Assembly (NCBI GenBank): GCA_947258815.1
Contig: CAMYJW010000027.1
Span: 18,719 to 82,718 of the forward strand
DNA from: an uncultured Sphingomonadaceae bacterium
Lineage (GTDB): Bacteria > Pseudomonadota > Alphaproteobacteria > Sphingomonadales > Sphingomonadaceae
DNA length: 64,000 bases
Direction of reading: 5' to 3'
The notes under the pieces are model-generated. The model did no database searches. It saw only the letters and a program-made list of their open reading frames with translations, and was not told the origin of the DNA. A program made the position numbers and the translations under genes. Below are positions 28,885 through 38,053 of the stretch, one piece after another (the first letter of the stretch is position 1; each line of letters begins with the position of its first letter).

Positions 28885-29010
28885 ATTTCCGTTCAGGCTG
28901 GCGCGAACGGAAATGCAACGCTCAGGCGCCGCGCGGGCTTTAGGGAGCGATTTCCGTTCAGGCTGGCGCGAACGGAAATGCAACGCTCAGGCGCCGCGCG
29001 GGCTTTAGGG
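28885..29010. repeat. Two tandem hairpin repeats after ybbP
   Basis: A 61-bp unit occurs at 28885-28945 and again at 28950-29010, 65 bp apart and nearly identical. Each unit begins with ATTTCCGTTC, a 10-nt loop AGGCTGGCGC and the exact inverse GAACGGAAAT, then an identical tail ending GCGGGCTTTAGGG. The element fills the gap between two convergent genes and may stabilise or end both transcripts. Confidence 0.75.
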
Positions 29011-29017
29011 CATCGGA

Positions 29018-29437
29018 TCAGCTAAACACGTCCGCGCCATTGGTATCCTTGGGATCGGGCCCGAAACGGTTCGGGCCCTTGGTTCCTTCAAGAACCATGA
29101 ACACCAACACGATAAGTCCGCCCAGATACGGAATGAAGTTCAGCAGCACGAACCAGCCAGACCTGTCCTGATCGTGAAACCGCCGGACCTGCACGGCCAG
29201 CGCCGGAATAAAACTGGCAAGCACGAAGATCCCGATCAGTCCGGCACCCAGATAAAACATTGCGCCCGGTTCGGCAGCGCCCGCAGCATCCAAGGCCATG
29301 CCGCCGCTGAACATCAGCGCGCCGAATACCGCGTAAACGATCACGAACAACAGGACGAACATCCAGTATTCCTTGCGGCGCGAACGGCCCTGAAAATCGA
29401 AATACCGCTTGTACGGCAAGATCATCCATTCCAGCAT
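29018..29437 (-). CDS. DUF805 family membrane protein (YhaH-like)
   Basis: 139 residues with four hydrophobic segments. Family signs: the N-terminal WMILPYKRYFDFQGRSRRKE YW motif and the VRRFHDQDRSGW motif between segments three and four, then GTKGPNRFGPDP at the C-terminus. Function of the family is unknown. Confidence 0.9.
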   Translation of the reverse strand: MLEWMILPYKRYFDFQGRSRRKEYWMFVLLFVIVYAVFGALMFSGGMALDAAGAAEPGAMFYLGAGLIGIFVLASFIPALAVQVRRFHDQDRSGWFVLLNFIPYLGGLIVLVFMVLEGTKGPNRFGPDPKDTNGADVFS

Positions 29438-29524
29438 TTCCTGCTTCCCCCTCTTCCGTTTTCCTCGGTCCGCTCAGCTTACCGGCAAACGGGCAAGACG
29501 CGAATCAATTATCGGTGCGCACCT

Positions 29525-32197
29525 TCAGAATCGAAAACGTCCGCCAACGCCAAAAGTGCGCGGCGCATTGGGATACCCGGTAACCGCGCCGATTTGCGCG
29601 GGCGTATCGAAGATTTGCTCGATATGCCGGTCGTTGAGAAGATTACGCGACCAGATTGTCAGTTCCAGGCCATTGCCCATCGCGTATGTAATCGAAGCGT
29701 TGAGATTCTCGATCTCGCGCGTAAACTGGTCCGCTGTGTCAAGCGCGGGCTGGAACGAACTGATCGCCCCGGTAATCGGATCGCGTTCGACAAACGCGGG
29801 CAAGCCTTCGATCAGTTGCGTTTCGTCTTCGTAATGGAAATCGACATGCACCAGAATGCGCTCATCCGAATTGGGCAGCTCGTGCACATAGTCCGCCGAC
29901 AGAGTCAGCGATATTTCAGGAATACCGGCTGGCGGCACGCTGGAAAGATCGCCCGCGAACGACAGCGGAAAACTGTCATACTTGGGATCGAGATACGTCA
30001 GCGCAAATCCGAGTGTCAGCGGATCGACGGGCTGGAACGAACTCTCGAACTCAAATCCGAAAACGGATTGCTTGCCCGCATTGGCCAGCACGAACCCGGT
30101 GCCGGTAAAAATGTTGGACTGGAAGCCCTTTATTTCCTGCTTGAATATCGCAAAGTTCGCGCGCGCCGATCCGAAATTGGCTTTGACCCCGGCTTCATAA
30201 ACGGTTGATTTCTCGGGGTCGGCAACGCGACTGCCATAGCTTTGATTGGCCACGCCGATACCCGCTGCTTCAATGGCGGCCTGCGCAGAAGCCGGCGGGC
30301 GGCTGTCGCGCGACAGATTGACCGAGCTGGCCTTGAACCCTTTGGCTATGCCCGCATAGACGCTGATATCGTCTGTCGCCTCGAAGGACAGCCGCGCAGT
30401 CCAGGACACGTTGTCGTCACTTGTCCGGCCGGTTTCCGCCGCATTGGGAACACTGAGAAACGGCGGAAAGAACTGCAGCGGCGCCAGCTGGTTGAGCGGA
30501 TTGACCAGCGGGTTATTCTGATTGGCATCGGCAAACGCCGTAATCTGCTGGAATATCGGAGCGGTCGCGGGATTGCTTGCAAATGCCAGAACCGCTCCCA
30601 GATCGGTCGGATCGACGCCCGCCCCCACCAGCCCGCCTGCCAGCAACAGCTGGTTGCGAAATGGCCCGTAGGCCGGATCGTTCAGATCCAGCCCGGCGAA
30701 AACATCGTTCGAATCGACGATCGCGGAGAAATTCTTCTTGTCGTTCGTATAGTTCACACCCCCGGTCAGCGTCAGCCGATCGGTGATTTCCAGATCAATC
30801 TGGCTGAAGATCGACCATGCCTCGTTGTTCAGCCGATAGCGTTCATCCAGCCCCTGCCCCGGAACGAAAAACTGGCCCAGATAACGCGTGGGGTCACCTT
30901 CAAGTCCCCCGAATGTTCCTTCAAGATCGGGTATGCTCAGCGCGCCGCCGGTCGCGCCCTGCACCAGCAGGTTTGAATAGTTGCGCATATCCGCGCCCCA
31001 TTGCACCTGGCTGTGCTGACGAATTTTCTCATCGAAATAATACGCACCCAGCAGCGTAGTCAGCCGATCGCCGATGTTGCCCGACACGCGAAATTCCTGG
31101 GTGAACGTCTCGATGCCCAGATCCTGCGAGAAGCGCTGCAACAGGTCTGCGCTGGAAAAGTCCGCATCCTGATTGGTGAACGCATCGGTATCGCGCCATG
31201 CCGTAATCGACGTGAGCGTGAAATCGCCCAGATCATGATCGACCTGCGCCGAGAACCCGTAGTTCTTGATATCGTTTATCGAATCGAAGTTGCTGAATAT
31301 GAACTTGTCGAACCGCTCATCGGGATTGTTGACGTCACCGCCAACAGCGCGGATCGCGCCCGTCGCGTCCGAATGCAGGACGCTCACCGCAGCGCAGCAG
31401 GCTTCGTCGATCCGGCCATAGTCTGCGATCAGGCGAACTTTGGTTCGATCACCCGGTTCCCATAGGAGCTGGCCGCGCGCAAACCACCGGTCGCGCTCGT
31501 TGGCGCTGTTTCCGGTGCCGAAATCGCGATAGATGCCGTTGCGCCGGTTATACGCGCCGGTAAAACTGGCCGCGAGCGTATCGGTTAGCGGGCCGGTGAC
31601 CACGCCTTTCACCACAACGGCATCGTAATTGCCGTACGATGCCTCGATATTGCCGCCCAGCTCAAACTGCGGCTCCTGGGTCACGATCGAGACGACTCCG
31701 GCGGACGCGTTCTTGCCGAAGAGCGTGGACTGTGGACCGCGCAGCACTTCGATGCGCTGCACATCGGGCAGGTCGGCAATCTGGGAGGCGGTGCGCGAAC
31801 GATAGACGTTGTCTATGAACACGCCGACCGACGGTTCGATACCGGCGTTGTTCGCGCCGTTGCCAAAGCCACGTATGAAGAAATTGGTGTTGGCCGAGCT
31901 TTGCCGCTGGCCCACTTTCAGCGACGGAACAAGCGACTGGAGATCATTAAGATCGCGGATCTGCGCGCGCTCGATCGTCTCGCCAGATGTCACGGTGACG
32001 GCAACGGGAATGTCCTGCAACGTGGTTTCGCGCTTTGTTGCGGTAACGATAATTGCACCATCGTCCCACGCTTCATCTAAGGCGCCATTTCCGTCCTGCG
32101 CCAGTGCCGCAGATGAAACCGCCAGGGCGAACGAAGAAATGCCGGCATGAACGGCCAATCGCCCTCTCGTCACATATTGATTTGCAGACCCCTTCAT
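29525..32197 (-). CDS. TonB-dependent outer-membrane receptor
   Basis: 890 residues. Signal peptide (residues 1-33, cleaved near ALAQD), a TonB-box-like region AIIVTATKRETTLQDIPVAV, a plug domain with RGFGNGANNAGIEPSVGVFI and IEVLRGPQSTLFGKNASAGV, then a barrel that ends with GVGGRFRF, the aromatic C-terminus of outer-membrane barrels. Typical of the many sphingomonad receptors for sugars, polyphenols or siderophores; the ligand is not evident. GAGGAGG is upstream, and a nearer ATG in another frame hits a stop at once. No neighbouring transport genes, but possible operators upstream at 32304-32353. Confidence 0.93.
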   Translation of the reverse strand: MKGSANQYVTRGRLAVHAGISSFALAVSSAALAQDGNGALDEAWDDGAIIVTATKRETTLQDIPVAVTVTSGETIERAQIRDLNDLQSLVPSLKVGQRQSSANTNFFIRGFGNGANNAGIEPSVGVFIDNVYRSRTASQIADLPDVQRIEVLRGPQSTLFGKNASAGVVSIVTQEPQFELGGNIEASYGNYDAVVVKGVVTGPLTDTLAASFTGAYNRRNGIYRDFGTGNSANERDRWFARGQLLWEPGDRTKVRLIADYGRIDEACCAAVSVLHSDATGAIRAVGGDVNNPDERFDKFIFSNFDSINDIKNYGFSAQVDHDLGDFTLTSITAWRDTDAFTNQDADFSSADLLQRFSQDLGIETFTQEFRVSGNIGDRLTTLLGAYYFDEKIRQHSQVQWGADMRNYSNLLVQGATGGALSIPDLEGTFGGLEGDPTRYLGQFFVPGQGLDERYRLNNEAWSIFSQIDLEITDRLTLTGGVNYTNDKKNFSAIVDSNDVFAGLDLNDPAYGPFRNQLLLAGGLVGAGVDPTDLGAVLAFASNPATAPIFQQITAFADANQNNPLVNPLNQLAPLQFFPPFLSVPNAAETGRTSDDNVSWTARLSFEATDDISVYAGIAKGFKASSVNLSRDSRPPASAQAAIEAAGIGVANQSYGSRVADPEKSTVYEAGVKANFGSARANFAIFKQEIKGFQSNIFTGTGFVLANAGKQSVFGFEFESSFQPVDPLTLGFALTYLDPKYDSFPLSFAGDLSSVPPAGIPEISLTLSADYVHELPNSDERILVHVDFHYEDETQLIEGLPAFVERDPITGAISSFQPALDTADQFTREIENLNASITYAMGNGLELTIWSRNLLNDRHIEQIFDTPAQIGAVTGYPNAPRTFGVGGRFRF

Positions 32198-32303
32198 AAC
32201 ATCAACCCTCCTCGATTATTCGTACCGCCCGGCACGATTGACCGCTCCCTGTTCGGCCATCTTATGCAGATCGCGCCCGCTATACTTGCGCTACCCGCAC
32301 AGC

Positions 32304-32353
32304 GAGCAATAGCATTGCTCTATATCAACCGCCAAATATGCTGGCCAAATATG
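32304..32353. promoter_or_regulatory. Palindrome and direct repeats upstream of the TonB receptor and typA
   Basis: GAGCAAT AGC ATTGCTC (32304-32320) is a perfect palindrome, and GCCAAATATG occurs twice 13 bp apart (32331-32340, 32344-32353). They lie in the 307-bp gap between the divergent receptor and typA starts and look like regulator-binding sites. I see no other gene in that gap. Confidence 0.4.
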
Positions 32354-32504
32354 GCTGGATAGCCCGGCTGCGGATCGCACTTTTCCGGTCTTCGCGACAG
32401 GCCAGTCAGACAGACCGGTTGCCGCACGCGTCAGTTTCCGCTAAGGGCGCGCAGATATTGCGGCGCAATATACCCGGCACCGCCCCCAATCCAAAGGCAA
32501 ACCT

Positions 32505-34358
32505 ATGTCCGCCCCAGAAACCAACGGCTCGCCCGGCGCCGCGCCGCTGCGCAACATCGCGATCATTGCTCACGTCGATCATGGCAAAACCACGCTGGTC
32601 GATCAGCTGTTCCGCCAGTCCGGTACATTCCGCGATAATCAGCGCGTGGACGAGCGCGCGATGGATTCCAACGATCTGGAGAAAGAGCGCGGAATCACGA
32701 TCCTTGCCAAATGCACCAGCGTCGAATGGAACGGCACGCGGATCAACATCGTCGATACGCCGGGCCACGCCGATTTCGGCGGTGAGGTTGAGCGTATCCT
32801 GTCGATGGTCGATGGCGTGATCCTGCTGGTGGACAGCGCCGAAGGCGCAATGCCGCAGACCAAGTTCGTCACCGGCAAGGCGCTCTCGCTTGGCCTTCGC
32901 CCGATTGTCGTCGTCAACAAGATAGACCGGCCCGATCAGCGCGCTTCCGAAGTGCTGGACGAAGTGTTCGATCTGTTCGTCGGCCTTGATGCCGATGACG
33001 ATCAGCTTGATTTTCCATCGCTCTATGCATCGGGCCGCAATGGCTATGCCAGCACCGATATCGACGCGCGCGAAGGTACGCTCGATCCGCTGTTCGAAAC
33101 CATTGTCAGCCATGTCCCCTCGCCCGGCCTTGATGCCGATGGGCCGTTTACGTTCCTGGCGACGCTGCTTGACCGTGACAACTTCATGGGCCGCGTGCTG
33201 ACGGGCCGGGTCCAGTCCGGCACGCTCAAAGTCAACGATCCGATCCACGCGCTCGATGCCGATGGCAACGTGATCGAAGCCGGACGTGCCTCCAAGCTGC
33301 TGGCCTTTCGCGGGCTTGACCGGGTTCCGGTCGACGAAGTGCGCGCCGGTGACATCGTCGCGCTGGCTGGGCTTGAGAAAGCCACCGTCGCCAATACCAT
33401 TGCAGAACCATCGGTGACAACGCCGATCGCCGCCCAGCCGATTGACCCGCCCACGCTGGCCATGCGGTTTTCGGTGAACGACAGCCCGCTGGCCGGGCGC
33501 GAGGGTGACAAAGTCACCAGCCGCATGATCCGCGACCGGCTGTTGCGCGAATCCGAAACCAATGTCGCCATTCGCGTCACCGAATCGGACGACAAGGACA
33601 GCTTCGAAGTGGCCGGACGTGGCGAACTTCAGCTTGGCGTGCTGATCGAAACCATGCGCCGCGAAGGCTTTGAACTGGGCATCAGCCGCCCGCGCGTGCT
33701 GTTTCGCGATGGCGATGCGGGCCGCGAGGAACCTTACGAAACCGTCGTGATCGATGTGGATGATGAATACTCGGGCACCGTGGTTGAGCAGATGCAGCGT
33801 CGCAAGGCCGAACTGACCGAGATGCGCCCCTCCGGCCAGGGCAAGACGCGGATCACATTTTCCGCACCCAGCCGCGGCCTGATCGGTTATCATGGCGAAT
33901 TCCTGTCCGATACGCGCGGCACCGGCATCATGAACCGCCTGTTCGAGAAATACGGACCGTATAAGGGCCAGATCGCGGGCCGTGCCAATGGCGTGCTGAT
34001 TTCCAACGGCACCGGCGAAACGGTGGGTTATGCGCTCAACGCGCTGGAAGATCGCGGCATCCTGTTCGTTGCCCCTCAGACCAAGGTCTATGAAGGCATG
34101 GTGATCGGCGAGAACGCCAAGCCCGACGATCTGGAAGTCAACCCGATGAAGTCCAAACAGCTCACCAACTTCCGCTCTACCGGCAAGGACGACGCGATCC
34201 GCCTCACCCCGCCCACGGTGATGAGCCTGGAGCAGGCCATCGCTTATATCGACGATGATGAGATGGTCGAGGTAACGCCCAAGTCGATCCGCTTGCGCAA
34301 GGCTCTGCTTTGTCCGCACGAACGCAAGAAGGCCGGGCGCAAGTCCGAGGCTGCCTGA
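32505..34358 (+). CDS. typA: Translational GTPase TypA/BipA
   Basis: Ribosome-associated GTPase linked to 50S assembly and stress growth. The 617-residue product has P-loop [14 protein letters not shown] near residue 22, the switch I region [30 protein letters not shown] and NKIDRPDQR, then EF-G-like domains III and V and the TypA-specific C-terminus with [20 protein letters not shown] and [17 protein letters not shown]. Confidence 0.97.
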   Translation: MSAPETNGSPGAAPLRNIAIIAHVDHGKTTLVDQLFRQSGTFRDNQRVDERAMDSNDLEKERGITILAKCTSVEWNGTRINIVDTPGHADFGGEVERILSMVDGVILLVDSAEGAMPQTKFVTGKALSLGLRPIVVVNKIDRPDQRASEVLDEVFDLFVGLDADDDQLDFPSLYASGRNGYASTDIDAREGTLDPLFETIVSHVPSPGLDADGPFTFLATLLDRDNFMGRVLTGRVQSGTLKVNDPIHALDADGNVIEAGRASKLLAFRGLDRVPVDEVRAGDIVALAGLEKATVANTIAEPSVTTPIAAQPIDPPTLAMRFSVNDSPLAGREGDKVTSRMIRDRLLRESETNVAIRVTESDDKDSFEVAGRGELQLGVLIETMRREGFELGISRPRVLFRDGDAGREEPYETVVIDVDDEYSGTVVEQMQRRKAELTEMRPSGQGKTRITFSAPSRGLIGYHGEFLSDTRGTGIMNRLFEKYGPYKGQIAGRANGVLISNGTGETVGYALNALEDRGILFVAPQTKVYEGMVIGENAKPDDLEVNPMKSKQLTNFRSTGKDDAIRLTPPTVMSLEQAIAYIDDDEMVEVTPKSIRLRKALLCPHERKKAGRKSEAA

Positions 34359-34546
34359 CACCCGCACCACGCGCGGCTCTTAAACCGGCGACGGCGAACG
34401 CCTTTCACAGCCGTGCCAATCCGCGTATGATCGGGCAAATGACGCGCGCCTTTGCCTTTGCCTGCTTTCCTGTCCGACGCCAGACAGGTTGTGCGCCGCA
34501 CTGCCTTTCGCGAATTTTCGCGAGGTTCCGGGCTGACGGGCAGGTT

Positions 34547-35566
34547 TTGCGACGGGCCGCGCGCGCCGCCCTGCTTATGGCGATCACGGCCGGTTCCGGG
34601 CTGATCGGCGTGGCACAGGCCAACGATGCGGAAGCCGGAATCGGGGTTGGCGGGATTGTGCTTAAGCCTTCCGCTGCGATCGTGATGGAAGCCGAAGATC
34701 TCTATATTTCCGAAGAGATCGTGCGAGTAACATACCGGTTTCGCAATCCCACGGATCGCGCGATCACCACCACCGTCGCGTTTCCAATGCCGCGCCAGCC
34801 GCGCGGGATGGCGGATCACTGGTATGATATGGACCGCCCGCATGATTTTTCCGGCTTCGGGTTCAACACCAAAGTCGATGGCAAGCCGGTCCGCCTCAAA
34901 CAGATCGACCGGGCGATGATCGGCGATCGCGATGTCACCCAGCGGATCGCGGAGCTTGGCTGGCCGCTCTATTGGGTGAACGCGAGCGGCTATTCCGACT
35001 TGTTCGAAAAGATGGATGCGGCACAGCGCAAGGCGTTTGCCGCCGAAGGGCTGGTGATTGAAGAGGAAATGTTCGATTTCCGTCCTGTGCCTGCGTGGGA
35101 CCTGGCCACCTTTTTCGTGCGTGAACAACGGTTTCCGGCCAGTTCGACCGTCACGGTGGAGCATGAATATGTGCCGATGACTGGTGGCAGCGTGGGCGGC
35201 GCGCTGCACAAATCCGTCCGCGAGGACAGCCCGGAAATTCGGGAGGCTTATCGCGCGGATTACTGCGTTGACGATCATTTCCTGCGCGGGGTGGATCGTC
35301 GGCTGGCGCGCAGAAAGCCGGGTTATGTCCATTACTATTCCGAGACATGGATCGGTTATGTGCTGTCATCGGGCGCTAACTGGAAAGGGCCGATTGGCGA
35401 TTTCCGGCTGGTGGTCGACAAGGGATCGACCGATAACCTCGTCAGCTTCTGTATGGATGGAGTGAAGAAGATTTCGCCCACCCGCTTTGAAGTGCGCAAA
35501 ACCGGGTTCAATCCGAAACGCGACCTGAAAATCCTGATCGCGAAATTCCATGAAGTGGAGGAGTAG
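34547..35566 (+). CDS. DUF4424 family exported protein
   Basis: About 339 residues. The segment LRRAARAALLMAITAG through AQANDAEA is a signal peptide; the mature part has AGIGVGGIVLKPSAAIVMEA, RVTYRFRNPTDRAITTTVAF and WYDMDRPHDFSGFGFNTKVD, then DYCVDDHFLRGVD and ETWIGYVLSSGANWKGPIG, matching DUF4424, periplasmic proteins of unknown role. The start is uncertain: the TTG at 34547 puts the signal peptide at the N-terminus, whereas an ATG at 34427 would add 40 odd residues. Neither has a good ribosome-binding site. Confidence 0.78.
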   Translation: MRRAARAALLMAITAGSGLIGVAQANDAEAGIGVGGIVLKPSAAIVMEAEDLYISEEIVRVTYRFRNPTDRAITTTVAFPMPRQPRGMADHWYDMDRPHDFSGFGFNTKVDGKPVRLKQIDRAMIGDRDVTQRIAELGWPLYWVNASGYSDLFEKMDAAQRKAFAAEGLVIEEEMFDFRPVPAWDLATFFVREQRFPASSTVTVEHEYVPMTGGSVGGALHKSVREDSPEIREAYRADYCVDDHFLRGVDRRLARRKPGYVHYYSETWIGYVLSSGANWKGPIGDFRLVVDKGSTDNLVSFCMDGVKKISPTRFEVRKTGFNPKRDLKILIAKFHEVEE

Positions 35567-35670
35567 CGCGAGGTTAAGTGTCGGTTCAGGCGAATCGGCG
35601 TTTGTTATGGCGTGACGCTGGACGGAACTCGCCGCCCCGACCGGCTGGAACAGGAAGGGAGACAAGCGAT

Positions 35671-36183
35671 ATGTTGAACACTCTCAAACGCGCAACCCTC
35701 GCCCTCGCATGTGTCGCGACCAGCCTTACCATGGCGAGCGCTGCTGAAGCGCGGGATCGTTATCGTGATCGCGGCGACGATGCCGCCATCGCGATCGGCG
35801 CGGGTCTGATCGGCCTTGCCATCGGCGCTGCAATCGCGGACCGGAGTGACCGGCACTATTACGACCGCGCCTATTATCCGCGCCGCCGCTATGTCACCGT
35901 GCGCGACTATCCGGGTCATTATTATTACTACGACGGTTATCCGCGCCGCTATTATCGCGATCGCCACTATGGCCGCTATTATCGCGACTATTATCAGCGG
36001 CGCCATCACAACCGCTGGGATCAGGGCCGCCGCCGGTATGACAATTATTATGGCCGCCGCCACTATGACCGCAACGGCTATCGCCGCGACAACCGCCGCA
36101 CTTATCGGCGCGGTTACAGGGACGGATACCGCGATCACCGCCGGGGCGAATACAGGCGCGATCGGGGCCACTGGCGCCGCTGA
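35671..36183 (+). CDS. Secreted Arg/Tyr/His-rich low-complexity protein
   Basis: 170 residues. A signal peptide (LKRATLALACVATSLTMASA, cleaved before AEARD), then a glycine-zipper-like hydrophobic stretch AIAIGAGLIGLAIGAAIAD, followed by over 100 residues of Arg, Tyr, His and Asp repeats (for example YYRDRHYGRYYRDYYQRRHH). Such tails occur in sphingomonad cell-surface proteins; function is unknown. The ATG at 35671 follows GGGAG 9 nt upstream. Confidence 0.7.
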   Translation: MLNTLKRATLALACVATSLTMASAAEARDRYRDRGDDAAIAIGAGLIGLAIGAAIADRSDRHYYDRAYYPRRRYVTVRDYPGHYYYYDGYPRRYYRDRHYGRYYRDYYQRRHHNRWDQGRRRYDNYYGRRHYDRNGYRRDNRRTYRRGYRDGYRDHRRGEYRRDRGHWRR

Positions 36184-36251
36184 CATCATGCCGCTCCATT
36201 TGATGTGAGAGTCTCTCGCCTCGCCTCTCGCCAAGCGGGTTGGGCGCGGCT

Positions 36252-37445
36252 ATGGCCCGCAGTCAAATGGAAACCGCCGATCTTCGCATTGCCCTGTTTT
36301 CGGGTAATTACAATTATGTCCGTGATGGCGCCAATCAGGCGCTGAACCGGCTTGCCGACTATCTGTTGCGCCAGGGCGCGGCGGTGCGCGTCTACGCCCC
36401 CAAAGTCGCCGAGCCGGCGTTCGCGCCGACCGGAGACCTTGTTGGCGTTCCAGCGATGCCCTTCCCCGGCCGTGGCGAGTATCGTCTGCCGCTGGGGCTA
36501 TCGCGGGCAGTCAGAGCCGATCTTGCGGCATTCGCGCCCAACGTTTTGCATGTTTCTTCGCCCGATCCCTCTTCACACAGGGCCGTCAGCTGGGCGCGAA
36601 AGAGAGACCTGCCCATCCTGGCCTCGGTCCACACCCGGTTTGAGACATATCTGCGTTATTACAACATGGCCTGGGGCGAACCGGCCATCGAAGCGATCAT
36701 GCGCCGCTTCTATCGCCGCTGCGATGCACTGGTCGCGCCATCGGAAAGCATGGCGCAAGTGCTGCGCGATCAGCGCATGGGCTTTGACATCGGCATCTGG
36801 TCGCGCGGCGTGGATCGCGATGTGTTCAATCCGGGCCGCCGATCAAATGCATGGCGCCAATCGTTGGGCATTGCCGACAACGATGTCGCGATCGGCTTTC
36901 TCGGTCGACTGGTGATGGAAAAGGGGCTCGATGTCTTTTCCGATTCGATCGACGAACTCAGATCGCGCGGCGTGCCGCACAAAGTCCTCGTTATCGGCGA
37001 AGGCCCCGCACGCGCGTGGTTCGAGGCGCGCATACCAGATGCAATCTTCGCCGGTTTTCAGCAGGGCCCCGATCTGGGTCGTGCGGTTGCCGGTATGGAC
37101 GTCTTGTTCAACCCCTCGGTCACCGAAACCTTTGGCAATGTAACACTCGAAGCCATGGCTTGCGGGCTGCCCGTGGTCGCCGCCGAAGCGACAGGGAGCC
37201 AAAGCCTTGTCGACGACCATGTGTCGGGCCGGCTCGTGCGCCCCGGCGCGGTGCATCAGTTCGCCGAAGCGCTCAAATCCTATGTTGAAAGTCCGCAATT
37301 GCGGACAAATCACGGCCTGGCCGGAGAACAGCGCGCCCACGAATTTTCGTGGGACAGGATCAACGAGACCGTGGCTGCAACATATCTGCGCCTGATCCGC
37401 CAGAAGGAGAAAACCCTGAATGCTCTAATCCGGCGCAGCGCATGA
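36252..37445 (+). CDS. Glycosyltransferase family 4
   Basis: 397 residues of GT-B fold. N-terminal donor-independent half begins LRIALFSGNYNYVRDGANQA; the C-terminal half has IGFLGRLVMEKGLDVFSDSI, VIGEGPARAWFEARIP and the nucleotide-sugar motif NPSVTETFGNVTLEAMACG with the conserved Glu pair. It is closest in look to mannosyl- or sulfoquinovosyl-transferases that act on lipids, but the acceptor is not known. The last residues (NALIRRSA) and stop are supplied by a dispersed repeat (37422-37490). An ATG three codons later is an alternative start. Confidence 0.88.
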   Translation: MARSQMETADLRIALFSGNYNYVRDGANQALNRLADYLLRQGAAVRVYAPKVAEPAFAPTGDLVGVPAMPFPGRGEYRLPLGLSRAVRADLAAFAPNVLHVSSPDPSSHRAVSWARKRDLPILASVHTRFETYLRYYNMAWGEPAIEAIMRRFYRRCDALVAPSESMAQVLRDQRMGFDIGIWSRGVDRDVFNPGRRSNAWRQSLGIADNDVAIGFLGRLVMEKGLDVFSDSIDELRSRGVPHKVLVIGEGPARAWFEARIPDAIFAGFQQGPDLGRAVAGMDVLFNPSVTETFGNVTLEAMACGLPVVAAEATGSQSLVDDHVSGRLVRPGAVHQFAEALKSYVESPQLRTNHGLAGEQRAHEFSWDRINETVAATYLRLIRQKEKTLNALIRRSA

Positions 37446-37490
37446 GCGCTGCTCGTCCGGGCGCGTAAGCCTGAACGCAAAACGCTCTAA
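37422..37490. repeat. Dispersed palindromic repeat, second copy
   Basis: Bounded by GCTCTAA at both ends (37422-37428 and 37484-37490). Shares GCGCATGAGCG-TGCT and TGAACG-AAAACGCTCTAA with the copy after recF. It forms the end of the glycosyltransferase gene and overlaps the stop codon of the next, convergent gene. Confidence 0.6.
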
Positions 37491-37921
37491 CGCAGAACAC
37501 CCTCGCGATGCCACCGGAACGAATAGAGCAGCAACAGCACCGCCACGATCCAGATCATCAGCGTCATCGCATGCATCCCGCCCGTTTTCATCGCGTCGGG
37601 CATGTCGGCACCGAACTGGTAGAACGTGCTTGCCGCAAGGCCAAGAAGCGAAACGCCGAAGGCCAGCCGGGCGAGATGCGATCGCAGCAATAGCAGAACC
37701 GATCCCGCAACCGCGCCCCACACGCCAAGCGCCCATGCCGCCATCACCCAGTATGGCATCGCATCGATATACAGAATCACTTCGGGCGGGAAATTCGCGA
37801 GATAGGCCGCGTCGCGAATATTCGTCATCACATAGTCATATGCGCCAAAGGCATTCCAAAGCAGGCTGAGACCAGCCGTGACCCAGAACAGTTTCGGTAC
37901 TTTTGCGGGATTCGTATCCAT
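37487..37921 (-). CDS. Hypothetical four-TM membrane protein
   Basis: 144 residues, from MDTNPAKVPKLFWVTAGLSL, with four hydrophobic segments (about 10-27, 58-80, 86-102, 117-135). Only the first and last regions hold notable polar residues: FGAYDYVMTNIRDAAYLANF and a C-terminal RWHREG. Similar small proteins are common in sphingomonads but have no known role. The ATG at 37919-37921 is used; further upstream frame is antisense of rarA. Confidence 0.7.
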   Translation of the reverse strand: MDTNPAKVPKLFWVTAGLSLLWNAFGAYDYVMTNIRDAAYLANFPPEVILYIDAMPYWVMAAWALGVWGAVAGSVLLLLRSHLARLAFGVSLLGLAASTFYQFGADMPDAMKTGGMHAMTLMIWIVAVLLLLYSFRWHREGVLR

Positions 37922-38053
37922 CGGCGCGATGCACCCCCTTTGGCTGTTGCCGCACATACAACGGATCGCCCGTGGCCACAATCGGGCAAGCGCGACGGCG
38001 CTTGTGCCCGAATCTGTTTCGATCTGGGCAAATCGGACTATACCATTGCGCAT

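Noticed and set aside
32406..34370. 654-residue minus-strand open frame
   Set aside because: Exact antisense of typA; only the typA strand shows GTPase motifs.
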